DNA of 10,711 nt from Pseudomonadota bacterium (lineage in GTDB: Bacteria > Pseudomonadota > Gammaproteobacteria > Burkholderiales > Burkholderiaceae), in NCBI GenBank assembly GCA_023441105.1, contig JAEZQX010000348.1:1-10711 (forward strand). The letters run 5' to 3'. The notes beneath the pieces were generated by a model. That model was not told the DNA's origin. It saw only the letters and a program-made list of their open reading frames with translations, and did no database searches. Position 1 is the stretch's first letter, and each line of letters begins with the position of its first letter. Positions 1-6,338 of the stretch are shown piece by piece. The position numbers and the translations under genes are program-made.

Positions 1-69
1 AGCAAGGAAGGCCGGCGCAGCTTTCGCGACACCAAGTTCTATCGCCGCCGCAAGCGCTGGCTGTCCTAG
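1..69 (+). CDS. 3' end of an unidentified gene (partial)
   Basis: An open frame enters from the left edge and ends at a TAG at 67-69, leaving 22 C-terminal residues. The tail is strongly basic, with an RRRKRW cluster just before the end. Nearly every codon ends in G or C, as in the other genes here, which supports real coding rather than chance. It lies on the same strand as the ligase gene that starts 114 bases downstream and could be the preceding gene of its operon. The fragment is too short to identify. A basic cytoplasmic tail of a membrane protein is possible but unproven. Confidence 0.45.
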   Translation, partial: SKEGRRSFRDTKFYRRRKRWLS

Positions 70-183
70 TCGCCGACGCCCGGCAGCGGCCCCTGGCGGC
101 ACCCCCTGGCGGCTGTTCCTGGCCGCGCCCCTTCGGCGGTATCCTGTCGGTCAAGCACCGACTTCCGGTACCGGCGGCCACGG

Positions 184-1446
184 ATGAACAGCGACGACAA
201 GTACTACGACGACCTCGAGAACCGCTCCCCGGAGGCGCGCGACGGCGCGCTGCTGGCCAGGCTGCCCGACCTGGTGGCCCGCGCCAGGTGGGAGGCGCCC
301 GGCGGGGCGCGCCACCTGAAGGGCGTCGATCCCCGCAGCGTCGCTTCGCGCAAGGCGCTTGCCGCGCTGCCGGTGCTGCGCAAGAGCGAGCTCCAGGCGC
401 TGCAGCAGGCCGATCCGCCCTTCGGCGGGCTGACGACCGCGCCGCCCGGGCGACTGGGCCATGTCTTCATGTCGCCGGGCCCCATCTTCGACCCAGAGGG
501 GCGCGGTGAAGATCCCTGGCGCGTGGTCCGCGCCTTGTGGGCAGCCGGCGTGAGGCCCGGGCAGGTGCTGCAGAATTGCTTCGGCTACCACCTCACGCCG
601 GGCGCCTGGATGGTCGATCACGCTGCGCGCAGGATCGGTTGCGCGGTCATTCCTGCCGGCACCGGGCAGACCGAGCAGCAGATCGAGGTGATCCGCAGGC
701 TGCAGCCCGACGCCTATGTCGGTACGCCCAGCTTCCTGCGCATCATCATCGAGAAGGCCCGGGAGCTGGGCGTCGACATCTCGAACCTGAAGCGCGCGCT
801 GTGCGCCGGCGAGGCGCTGCTGCCCAGCCTGCGGCAGTGGTTCCGCGAGCAGGGCGTGGAGACGGTGCTGCAGTGGTACGGTACCGCCGACCTCGGCTGC
901 GTTGCCTACGAGTCGCAGGCGATGGAAGGGATGATCCTCGAGGAGGAGCTCCTGCTGGAGAGGGGGCGGCCGGGCACCGGCGAACCGGTGCCCGATGGCG
1001 AGGTTGGCGAGATCGTCGTCACCAGCTTCAACGCCTGCTACCCGATGATCCGCTTCGGCACCGGCGATCTGTCGGCGATCATGGAAGGCACTTCGCCCTG
1101 CGGTCGGAGCAACGTGCGGATCCGTGGATGGCTGGGCCGGGCCGACCAGACGACCAAGGTGCGCGGCATGTTCGTGCATCCGCAGCAGGTCGCCGCGGTG
1201 ATGGCCCGCCATCCGGAGGTCCGGCGGGCGCGGCTGGTGGTGTCGGGCGAAATGGCCGACGACCGGATGGTGCTGTTGTGCGAAACGGGCGGTCCGCCGG
1301 AAGGGCCGGCGGCGGAGCAATTGGCGGAGCGGATCGCGCAGAGCGTCCGGGAAACGACCAAGCTGCGCTCGGAGGTGAGGCTGGTGCCGCCATCGAGCCT
1401 GCCGAACGACGGCAAGGTCATCGAGGACACGCGCAAGCTGCAGTGA
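184..1446 (+). CDS. PaaK-family adenylate-forming protein (phenylacetate-CoA ligase-like)
   Basis: The 420-residue product belongs to the phenylacetate-CoA ligase (PaaK) branch of adenylate-forming enzymes, which activate a carboxylic acid as an acyl-adenylate and transfer it to CoA in the cytoplasm. Visible motifs are GTGQTEQQ (159-166), GTPSFL (180-185), the core WYGTADLG (231-238), FGTGDLS (291-297), GWLGRADQTTKVRGMF (315-330) with the hinge to the C-terminal lid, and the lid lysine in NDGK (K411). The Ser/Thr/Gly-rich phosphate-binding loop expected near residue 97 is replaced by MSPGPIFDPEG (96-106). As I recall, related proteins share this segment, so it marks a subfamily rather than a sequencing error. 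Length is slightly short for PaaK (about 430-440). No clear Shine-Dalgarno precedes the ATG at 184, but it is the most upstream ATG in frame. The substrate is unknown; phenylacetate itself is not demonstrated. Confidence 0.85.
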   Translation: MNSDDKYYDDLENRSPEARDGALLARLPDLVARARWEAPGGARHLKGVDPRSVASRKALAALPVLRKSELQALQQADPPFGGLTTAPPGRLGHVFMSPGPIFDPEGRGEDPWRVVRALWAAGVRPGQVLQNCFGYHLTPGAWMVDHAARRIGCAVIPAGTGQTEQQIEVIRRLQPDAYVGTPSFLRIIIEKARELGVDISNLKRALCAGEALLPSLRQWFREQGVETVLQWYGTADLGCVAYESQAMEGMILEEELLLERGRPGTGEPVPDGEVGEIVVTSFNACYPMIRFGTGDLSAIMEGTSPCGRSNVRIRGWLGRADQTTKVRGMFVHPQQVAAVMARHPEVRRARLVVSGEMADDRMVLLCETGGPPEGPAAEQLAERIAQSVRETTKLRSEVRLVPPSSLPNDGKVIEDTRKLQ

Positions 1447-1453
1447 TCGGGCC

Positions 1454-1476
1454 GCTGGCGAGCCGGGGTCGCCAGC
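1454..1476. terminator. Hairpin between convergent genes
   Basis: A perfect 8-bp inverted repeat, GCTGGCGA / TCGCCAGC, encloses a 7-base loop. It lies 7 bases after the ligase stop and 27 bases beyond the stop of the opposing lipoprotein gene. Its position between two converging genes fits a bidirectional terminator. There is no T-run on either side, so it may only slow polymerase or protect 3' ends. The structure is seen in the sequence; the function is inferred. Confidence 0.45.
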
Positions 1477-1503
1477 TGCCGGAGGTTCGCGCGCCTGCCG
1501 CGG

Positions 1504-2244
1504 CTAGCGTACGGATGCAGTGGCCGTCGGTTGCGCCTGATGCGCCACCGGCGGCACGTTCTGCAGGAAGGCGCTGAGGGTGTCGTCCTTCATGCGCTGC
1601 GCGCACTCACCCGCAGCTTCGCGCAACTCGTTCTGCAGCAGCTTGGCGCCGTCTGCGAGCAACTGCTCGAGCGTCGCCGAATCGCCGACCCGGTCGCGGC
1701 GGCTGCGACACTTGCCGGAGGCCAGGACGGTGCCGCTGCGCTGGTCCACCAGGCTGATGCGGGCCGAATAGACCACGAACAGATTGTTCGGATCGTTGCG
1801 GTACGGCCGGAAGTCCCAGTTGATGGTCTTGACGTCGAGCAGGACGTCGGCCGCTTCGCGCGAGCTGGTCCGCATGTCGTTGCGCCTTGCCAGCGCCGTC
1901 AGCAGGTCCTCGGAGAGCTGCCCGGCAGGATCCTGCAGCCCGTAATCCTCCACCAGCCGGTTGCCCTCGCGCATCATCGCGATCACGCCGAGGATGCCGA
2001 ACGTGCGCCGTCCGGGGGTATCGGCATAGAAGCTGGGGGTGCTGCCGGTGCGTACCGCCAGCGTCCGGTGGCGCAGCTGGTCTGCCTCCAGCGCGTCGAG
2101 CCGGCCGGCGTCGGCCTGGCGAGCCGCTGGCTCGTCCTCGTCACTGACGGCTGGCAGGGTGCTGGCGCATCCCGCCAGCAGCCACCCGGCCAGCAGCGAC
2201 AGTACGCCCGGCAGGAAAGCAGCAGATGACGAACGAGAGACCAT
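1504..2244 (-). CDS. Putative lipoprotein of unknown function
   Basis: The 246-residue product has a signal peptide with a lipobox: a basic/serine N-terminus, a hydrophobic stretch (about 10-24), then LAGC with the lipidated cysteine at 26. Residue 27 is alanine, not aspartate, so outer-membrane sorting is expected. The mature part starts with an acidic linker (34-45), then a mixed alpha/beta domain with GILGVIAMMREGNRLV (83-98) and DVLLDVKTINWDFRP (133-147). A second half follows with one cysteine at 179 and another at 214. The C-terminal 15 residues are Gln/Ala/Thr-rich. The ATG at 2244 is preceded by AGGTG/GAGGT. The gene starts 13 bases after the stop of the upstream small membrane-protein gene, so they are very probably co-transcribed. 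I do not recognise the family. The pattern of a variable lipoprotein that may contribute an envelope function is all that can be said. Confidence 0.8.
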   Translation of the reverse strand: MVSRSSSAAFLPGVLSLLAGWLLAGCASTLPAVSDEDEPAARQADAGRLDALEADQLRHRTLAVRTGSTPSFYADTPGRRTFGILGVIAMMREGNRLVEDYGLQDPAGQLSEDLLTALARRNDMRTSSREAADVLLDVKTINWDFRPYRNDPNNLFVVYSARISLVDQRSGTVLASGKCRSRRDRVGDSATLEQLLADGAKLLQNELREAAGECAQRMKDDTLSAFLQNVPPVAHQAQPTATASVR

Positions 2245-2257
2245 GAAACACCTGACC

Positions 2258-2584
2258 TCAGAAGGTTACGAACTGCTCTACGAGGGCTGCTGACGCAATC
2301 AATATGCCCGCACCGGCCGCCGTCAATGCATAACGTTTGCCCTTTTCGTCCTTCATGGCGAGGAAGGGATCCGCCAGCTTGATGTAAAGGCAGCCGACAA
2401 ACAAGGCGATGGCGCTGGGCCGGTCCAAGGGGGTGCCGAGCAACCAGCTGCCGATGCCGAAGCCGATGGTGACTGCCGCGGCGGCGAGCACATGCTGCGC
2501 TGCAGCTATCTGGGAAGGTAACGGAATTTCCAGGCCGAGAAGCTTCATTGCGGGTCGAATTGTTTCCAGATGTCCGGGTCTCAT
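2258..2584 (-). CDS. Small integral membrane protein of unknown function
   Basis: The 108-residue product has about three hydrophobic segments: roughly 28-50, 58-75 and 86-103. Between the second and third is a charged loop, MKDEKGKRYA (77-86). The short segment around LADPFLAMKDEKGKR suggests a cytoplasmic loop between two helices. The ATG at 2584 is preceded at good spacing by GGGAG. The internal ATG at 2548 lacks any ribosome site, so the longer form is preferred. It is the first gene of a two-gene minus-strand unit and is followed after 13 bases by the lipoprotein gene, suggesting the two products act together at the envelope. I do not recognise the family, and no catalytic residue stands out. 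Confidence 0.7.
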   Translation of the reverse strand: MRPGHLETIRPAMKLLGLEIPLPSQIAAAQHVLAAAAVTIGFGIGSWLLGTPLDRPSAIALFVGCLYIKLADPFLAMKDEKGKRYALTAAGAGILIASAALVEQFVTF

Positions 2585-2750
2585 GCTCGCGTCTCCCGCA
2601 AAGCTGCTCCACCGTTGCCAGACGTAAGTCGTGCGTCGCCGACCGGCGGCAGCGATCCTGCGCCCACCACAACAGGGGCGGGGTCAGGTGGCCGCGCCGG
2701 CCGTCCGTCCATGGGTCGCAGCCGACGGTCGGCCGGTTCAGCCGCCGTGC

Positions 2751-2768
2751 CCGGCGCGGGAGCGCCGG
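2751..2768 (-). terminator. Hairpin directly after the oxidoreductase stop
   Basis: Read on the minus strand, the TGA of the oxidoreductase gene is followed at once by a perfect 7-bp GC-only stem (CCGGCGC / GCGCCGG) with a 4-base loop. The placement suggests the transcript end of the LysR-oxidoreductase segment, isolating it from the small membrane-protein gene 184 bases further on. No T-run follows, so it is not a classical intrinsic terminator. The remainder of 2585-2750 shows no gene or clear motif. Confidence 0.45.
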
Positions 2769-3743
2769 TCAGTTGGTGATGACGACCTTGCCGATGACCT
2801 TGCGATTCATCATGTCATCGATCGCCTGGGCGCCGCGGGCGAGCGGATAGCGCGCCGAGATGTGCGGCCGCAGTCGGCCGGCGGCGACCAGGTCGAACAT
2901 TGCCGCCAGCTCGGCCGCGAATTGCGCCGGCTCGCGCGCCACGTGGTCGCCCCAGAACACACCCACCACGGCGGCTCCCTTGAGCAGCGTCAGGTTCAGC
3001 GGCAGCTTCGGGATCTCGCCGTTGGCGAAGCCGACCACCAGGTAGCGGCCGCGCCAGGCGATGGAACGGAAGGCCGGTTCGGTGAACTGGCCTCCGACCG
3101 GATCGTAGACCACGTCGGGGCCTTTGCCGGCGGTGAGCGCCTTGATCCGCTCGCGCAGGTCCTCGCTCGAATAGTTGATGGTGGCGTCGGCGCCATGCTC
3201 GCGGCAGACCCTTAGCTTCTCCTCGCTCGAGGCGGCGGCGATGACGCGGGCGCCGAGCGCCTTGCCGATTTCGATGGCGGCCAGGCCCACGCCCCCGGCT
3301 GCGCCCAGCACCAGCATCGTCTCGCCCGGCTGCAGGGCCGCGCGGTCCTTGATCGCATGCCACGAGGTTCCATAGGTCAGGGTGAAGGCAGCGCCGGTCT
3401 CGAAGTCCACGCCTTCAGGCAGCGGGATGAGCCGGGCCGCCGGTACCTTGACCTTCTCGGCAAAGGCGCCGTGGCCGCAAGAGCCGATCACCCGGTCGCC
3501 GACCTTGAAGCGGGCGACCTCCGGCCCGACGGCGGCGACGATGCCGGCCAGCTCGGCGCCGGGCGCGAACGGCAGCGGCGGCTTGAACTGGTACTTGTTC
3601 TGGATGATCAGCACATCCGGAAAGTTGACGCCGGCGGCCTTCATGTCGACCACCACCTCGCCGGGACCGGGGGTCGGATCCGGCGTTTCTTCCAGTACGA
3701 GTGTGTCGGGAAGGCCGTGCTGCTTGCAGAGCAGTGCTTTCAT
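2769..3743 (-). CDS. NAD(P)H:quinone oxidoreductase-like enzyme, MDR superfamily
   Basis: The 324-residue product is a full-length zinc-free medium-chain dehydrogenase/reductase of the quinone oxidoreductase (COG0604) type. These enzymes use NADPH to reduce quinones or activated double bonds in the cytoplasm. The N-terminal GroES-like domain carries AAGVNFPDVLIIQNKY (36-51) and PGAELAGIV (61-69). The Rossmann fold has VLGAAGGVGLAAIEIGKALG (145-164), with the GAAGGVG nucleotide loop at 147-153 and a downstream SSEEK (172-176) that often favours NADPH. The C-terminus has GKVVI (318-322). The structural and catalytic zinc cysteines of alcohol dehydrogenases are absent. The ATG at 3743 has AGGAG 9 bases upstream. 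The frame stays open for about another thousand bases upstream, but that part only shadows the LysR gene. It lies 77 bases downstream of, and on the same strand as, the LysR gene, so it may be co-regulated. The real substrate is unknown. Confidence 0.88.
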   Translation of the reverse strand: MKALLCKQHGLPDTLVLEETPDPTPGPGEVVVDMKAAGVNFPDVLIIQNKYQFKPPLPFAPGAELAGIVAAVGPEVARFKVGDRVIGSCGHGAFAEKVKVPAARLIPLPEGVDFETGAAFTLTYGTSWHAIKDRAALQPGETMLVLGAAGGVGLAAIEIGKALGARVIAAASSEEKLRVCREHGADATINYSSEDLRERIKALTAGKGPDVVYDPVGGQFTEPAFRSIAWRGRYLVVGFANGEIPKLPLNLTLLKGAAVVGVFWGDHVAREPAQFAAELAAMFDLVAAGRLRPHISARYPLARGAQAIDDMMNRKVIGKVVITN

Positions 3744-3765
3744 GCTGCGATCTCCTGAGCTGACC

Positions 3766-3781
3766 GGGGATGTTAATCCCC
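3766..3781. promoter_or_regulatory. Inverted repeat upstream of the oxidoreductase gene
   Basis: A perfect 6-bp inverted repeat, GGGGAT / ATCCCC, is separated by GTTA. It lies 22 bases ahead of the oxidoreductase start, in the 77-base gap after the LysR stop. It could be an operator controlling the oxidoreductase or a weak terminator for the LysR transcript. The sequence cannot separate the two. Confidence 0.35.
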
Positions 3782-3820
3782 CGCTCCCGCAACCTCGCCG
3801 CAGCCAGGCGGCGGCGCGGT

Positions 3821-4726
3821 TCACGCCAGCACGGCAGCCAGGTAGTCGATGAAGCTGCGCACCTTCGGCGTCAGGTACATCCGGTTGGTATAGGCGGCGT
3901 GCAGGGTGACGCTGATCGGCTCGAGCTGGGGCAGCAGCGGCACCAGCCGCCCGCTGGCGAGGTCGTCCCGCACCAGCCAGTCCGGCAACATCGCCGCGCC
4001 GACGCCCGCCAGCACGCATTCGTAGGTGAGATTGGTGTTGTCCGACTTCATGACGGTGTTGACCCGGGCGCCGATCTGGCCGCCCGGGCTGCTGGCCGCG
4101 AGGGTGCTCGAAGGCGGCAGGTAGGACGCGATGATCGCGTTGAGGCGAGCGAAGTCGCCGGGGCCGGCAGCGGTGTCCGGCGCCATGCGCTGGGCGTGAC
4201 GGTATCGGGCGATCAGGTCCGGCGTGGCGACGGCATGGAAGCGGATGGCGCAGATGGGCCGCACGATCAGGGTGGGCGAGGGCTCGTTGGTGACGCGCAG
4301 CGCCAGGTCGAACGCCTCCCGCGCCAGGTCGACCTTGCGGTTCGACAGGTGCAGGTCGAGGATGACCTGCGGGTAGCGTTGGCGATAGCCGGCAAGGATG
4401 CCCGCGAAGTAGCCGGTGGCACACCATACCGGCGCCGTCAGCCGCAGCGATCCGTGAGGGGCTTCGTGACCTTCGCGCAGGGTGGCCGCCGCGCCATCGA
4501 GCGTATCCAGCGCGTTCACGCAATGCTCGAAGTAGACGGCCCCGGCTTCGGTGAGGCTGACATGCCGGCTGCTGCGGTTGAGCAGGCGGGCCCGCAGCTC
4601 CCGTTCGAGGTGGGCCACATGCTTGCTTGCCATGGCCGGCGAGATGCCGAGGCGTTCCGCCGCGGCGGTGAAGCTGGCGCTTTCGGCGACGTGCCGAAAG
4701 ACCCTCAGGCTGGTGAGCGTGTCCAT
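3821..4726 (-). CDS. LysR-family transcriptional regulator (dioxygenase-linked)
   Basis: The 301-residue product matches usual LysR length. The N-terminal winged helix-turn-helix runs from about 4 to 62, with the recognition region SFTAAAERLGISPAMASKHVAHLERELRA split across 18-46 and the wing RSSRHVSLTEAG (51-62). The effector-binding domain follows from about 92 to 300, ending near LTPKVRSFIDYL (285-296). I chose ATG 4726 because it places the family's usual MDTLTSLRVF start at residue 1. The frame stays open to 4822, but that extension is Arg/Pro-rich and lacks a ribosome site. The gene diverges from the dioxygenase-DoxX pair across 166 bases, the classic arrangement of a LysR activator with its target, and the oxidoreductase gene follows it. 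The inducer is unknown. Confidence 0.9.
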   Translation of the reverse strand: MDTLTSLRVFRHVAESASFTAAAERLGISPAMASKHVAHLERELRARLLNRSSRHVSLTEAGAVYFEHCVNALDTLDGAAATLREGHEAPHGSLRLTAPVWCATGYFAGILAGYRQRYPQVILDLHLSNRKVDLAREAFDLALRVTNEPSPTLIVRPICAIRFHAVATPDLIARYRHAQRMAPDTAAGPGDFARLNAIIASYLPPSSTLAASSPGGQIGARVNTVMKSDNTNLTYECVLAGVGAAMLPDWLVRDDLASGRLVPLLPQLEPISVTLHAAYTNRMYLTPKVRSFIDYLAAVLA

Positions 4727-4802
4727 GGCGAGCGGCGGCTCCGGAAAGCGGGACGGGCCAAGGCGAGGCGATCGGAAGCAAGGCCGGCGGCGATCATTTC
4801 CC

Positions 4803-4860
4803 GTTGGGAAATCGATCATCAATGATAACGTTATAGATCAACTCGCAGTAAATCTCTAAG
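4803..4860. promoter_or_regulatory. AT-rich divergent promoter/operator of LysR and dioxygenase
   Basis: In otherwise very GC-rich DNA this stretch between the LysR and dioxygenase genes is AT-rich. It holds two small symmetric elements side by side: ATCAATGAT (4818-4826), with 4-bp arms around a central A, and the perfect 10-bp palindrome ATAACGTTAT (4825-4834). TATAGA (4832-4837) resembles a -10 box toward the dioxygenase, but no well-spaced -35 box is obvious, as is common at activator-dependent promoters. These symmetric sites are the best candidates for LysR binding. Confidence 0.5.
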
Positions 4861-4892
4861 CTGTCGGCATTGGTTCACCACAGGAGTCCACC

Positions 4893-5717
4893 ATGATCGA
4901 CAGCCGAAATGCCGCCGGCGCGCAGCGCCAGCCGGCGCTCTACATTCCGCATGGCGGCGGCCCGTGCTTCTTCATGGACTACCCCGCCGATCGCAACCCG
5001 TGGGCCGAGATGGGCGACTTCCTGCGCAACCTGCCGCAGACCCTGCCGACGCGCCCGAAGGCGATCCTCATCGTCTCCGGCCACTGGGAGGCGCCTGATT
5101 TCACCGTCAACACCGGCGAGACGCCACCGCTGCTGTACGACTACTACGGCTTTCCGGAGCACACCTACCGGCTGAGCTACCCGGCCCCCGGCGCCCCGGC
5201 GTTGGCGGATCGGGTTCGCGAACTGCTCGCGGCGTCCGGTCTGCGCTCCCAGGCGGACGATGCCCGCGGCTACGACCACGGGGTGTTCGTGCCGATGCTG
5301 CTCGTCGATCCCGATGCCGGCATTCCGGTGCTGCAGGTTTCGCTCCAGCGCAGCCTCGATCCGGCGCTGCACATTGCGGCGGGCAAGGCGCTCGCCCCGC
5401 TGCGCGACGAGGGCGTCCTGATCATCGGCAGCGGCATGAGCTATCACAACATGCGCGGTTTCGGACCCGGCTTCGAAGCGGCCTCGGAGGCTTTCGACGA
5501 CTGGCTCACCCGCGCGGTCACCGAGCCGGATGCGGCCAGGCGCGAGGAGGCCCTGGCGCATTGGCAGCAGGCGCCGAAGGCCCGCGCCTGCCATCCCCGC
5601 GAGGAGCACCTGATCCCGCTGATGGTGGCGGCCGGCGCCGGCGCGGCGGACAAGGGCAGCAAGATCTTCGAGGGGCGCATCCCTCACGTGACCGTTTCTG
5701 CGTTCCGCTTCGGATAA
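4893..5717 (+). CDS. DODA-type (LigB superfamily) extradiol ring-cleavage dioxygenase
   Basis: The 274-residue product is a class III extradiol dioxygenase of the DODA/YgiD type. These cytoplasmic enzymes open catechol rings such as DOPA using a histidine-bound metal. Conserved elements in order are IPHGGGP (H20), VSGHWE (H64), the proline-rich YYGFPEHTYRLSYPAPG (84-100), YDHGVFVPM (D128-H129), GSGMSYHNM (H185) and HPREEHL (H234, H239). By analogy with YgiD/LigB proteins, H20, H64 and H239 would hold the metal, with H129 and H185 near the active site. AGGAG lies 6 bases before the ATG. It diverges from the LysR gene and is followed after 75 bases by DoxX, so it is probably the first gene of an induced pair. 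The native substrate is unknown; DOPA is only the family prototype, and YgiD members often have orphan roles. Confidence 0.9.
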   Translation: MIDSRNAAGAQRQPALYIPHGGGPCFFMDYPADRNPWAEMGDFLRNLPQTLPTRPKAILIVSGHWEAPDFTVNTGETPPLLYDYYGFPEHTYRLSYPAPGAPALADRVRELLAASGLRSQADDARGYDHGVFVPMLLVDPDAGIPVLQVSLQRSLDPALHIAAGKALAPLRDEGVLIIGSGMSYHNMRGFGPGFEAASEAFDDWLTRAVTEPDAARREEALAHWQQAPKARACHPREEHLIPLMVAAGAGAADKGSKIFEGRIPHVTVSAFRFG

Positions 5718-5792
5718 GCGGCGCCGCCTTGCCGGAGCCCGCTTTTCGTTCCGGCCGATTCCCGATTTCAACCAACCCCAAGGAGCATTCCC

Positions 5793-6212
5793 ATGGCAAC
5801 CAGCGACACCACCCTTTCCCCCGGCCCCTACGCGACCTGGGCGCCGCGCCTGCTGTCCATCCTCAGGATCACCACCGCCTTCACCTTCCTGCAGCACGGG
5901 ACAGCGAAGCTGCTCGGGTTCCCGAAGGTCGAGATGTTCGCCAACCTGCAGATCGCCTCCATCTACGGCGTGGCCGGCATCCTCGAACTGGTGGGTGGCG
6001 TGCTGCTGCTGATCGGGCTGTTCTCGCGGCCGGTCGCCTTCATCCTGTCGGGCATGATGGCGGTGGCCTATTTCATGGCCCACAGCAATCCGTTCTTCTC
6101 GCCCATGCTCAGCGGCGGCGAGGCGGCCTACCTGTTCACCTTCGTGTTCCTCTATCTCTGGGCTGCCGGCCCCGGTCCCTGGAGCGTGGACGCCGCGCGC
6201 GGGAAGGGCTGA
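5793..6212 (+). CDS. DoxX-family membrane protein
   Basis: The 139-residue product has the four-helix DoxX layout. Hydrophobic stretches run at about 19-37, 56-77, 81-98 and 110-127. The family signature FLQHGTAKLLG (32-42) lies at the end of helix 1, and GILELVGGVLLLIGLFSRP (62-80) spans helix 2. DoxX proteins are inner-membrane proteins originally named for a thiosulfate:quinone oxidoreductase subunit, but most bacterial members have no proven activity. AAGGAG sits 7 bases before the ATG. It follows the dioxygenase gene by 75 bases on the same strand and is probably co-transcribed, suggesting a role linked to quinone or redox chemistry of the dioxygenase substrate. That functional link is inference. 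Confidence 0.87.
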   Translation: MATSDTTLSPGPYATWAPRLLSILRITTAFTFLQHGTAKLLGFPKVEMFANLQIASIYGVAGILELVGGVLLLIGLFSRPVAFILSGMMAVAYFMAHSNPFFSPMLSGGEAAYLFTFVFLYLWAAGPGPWSVDAARGKG

Positions 6213-6238
6213 GGCCCGCGCCCCGGAGCCTTGAATGA

Positions 6239-6264
6239 GACATGGCCGCGATCGCGGCCATGTC
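6239..6264 (+). terminator. Perfect 26-bp palindrome after doxX
   Basis: The half-site GACATGGCCGCGA is followed immediately by its exact reverse complement. As RNA it gives an 11-bp stem with a GAUC loop, very stable. It starts 27 bases after the DoxX stop and lies 75 bases before the next gene. A second small hairpin, GCCGCT-TC-AGCGGC (6269-6282), follows. There is no T-run, so it may end or stabilise the dioxygenase-DoxX transcript, or be a DNA-binding site for the next gene. The remainder of 6213-6338 shows no clear promoter. Confidence 0.5.
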
Positions 6265-6338
6265 CGTTGCCGCTTCAGCGGCCCGTCGCCACGCGCCCTG
6301 CGATACTGGCGCTTTGCCACGTGTCAGACCCGAAGCCG

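Noticed and set aside
151..1320. A long minus-strand frame opposite the ligase
   Set aside because: Shadow frame of the PaaK-like gene, rich in His/Arg/Pro, without recognisable motifs.
2769..4781. A continuous 670-codon minus-strand frame suggesting a fusion of an N-terminal domain to the oxidoreductase
   Set aside because: The extra upstream part is the alternative frame of the LysR gene, Arg/Pro/Ala-rich with no domain, while AGGAG precedes the oxidoreductase ATG at 3743.
3770..4825. A plus-strand open frame opposite the LysR gene
   Set aside because: Low-complexity composition, antisense to a clear LysR gene, and no ribosome site or known motif.
5731..5755. Possible terminator GCCGGA/TCCGGC between dioxygenase and DoxX genes
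   Set aside because: Only a 6-bp stem around a 13-base loop in GC-rich DNA, and DoxX directly follows with its own good ribosome site; too weak to call.
4875..6320. A long minus-strand open frame opposite the dioxygenase and DoxX genes
   Set aside because: It is antisense to two well-supported genes, has low-complexity Arg/Gly/Gln-rich composition and no recognisable domain; such frames are expected in GC-rich DNA.
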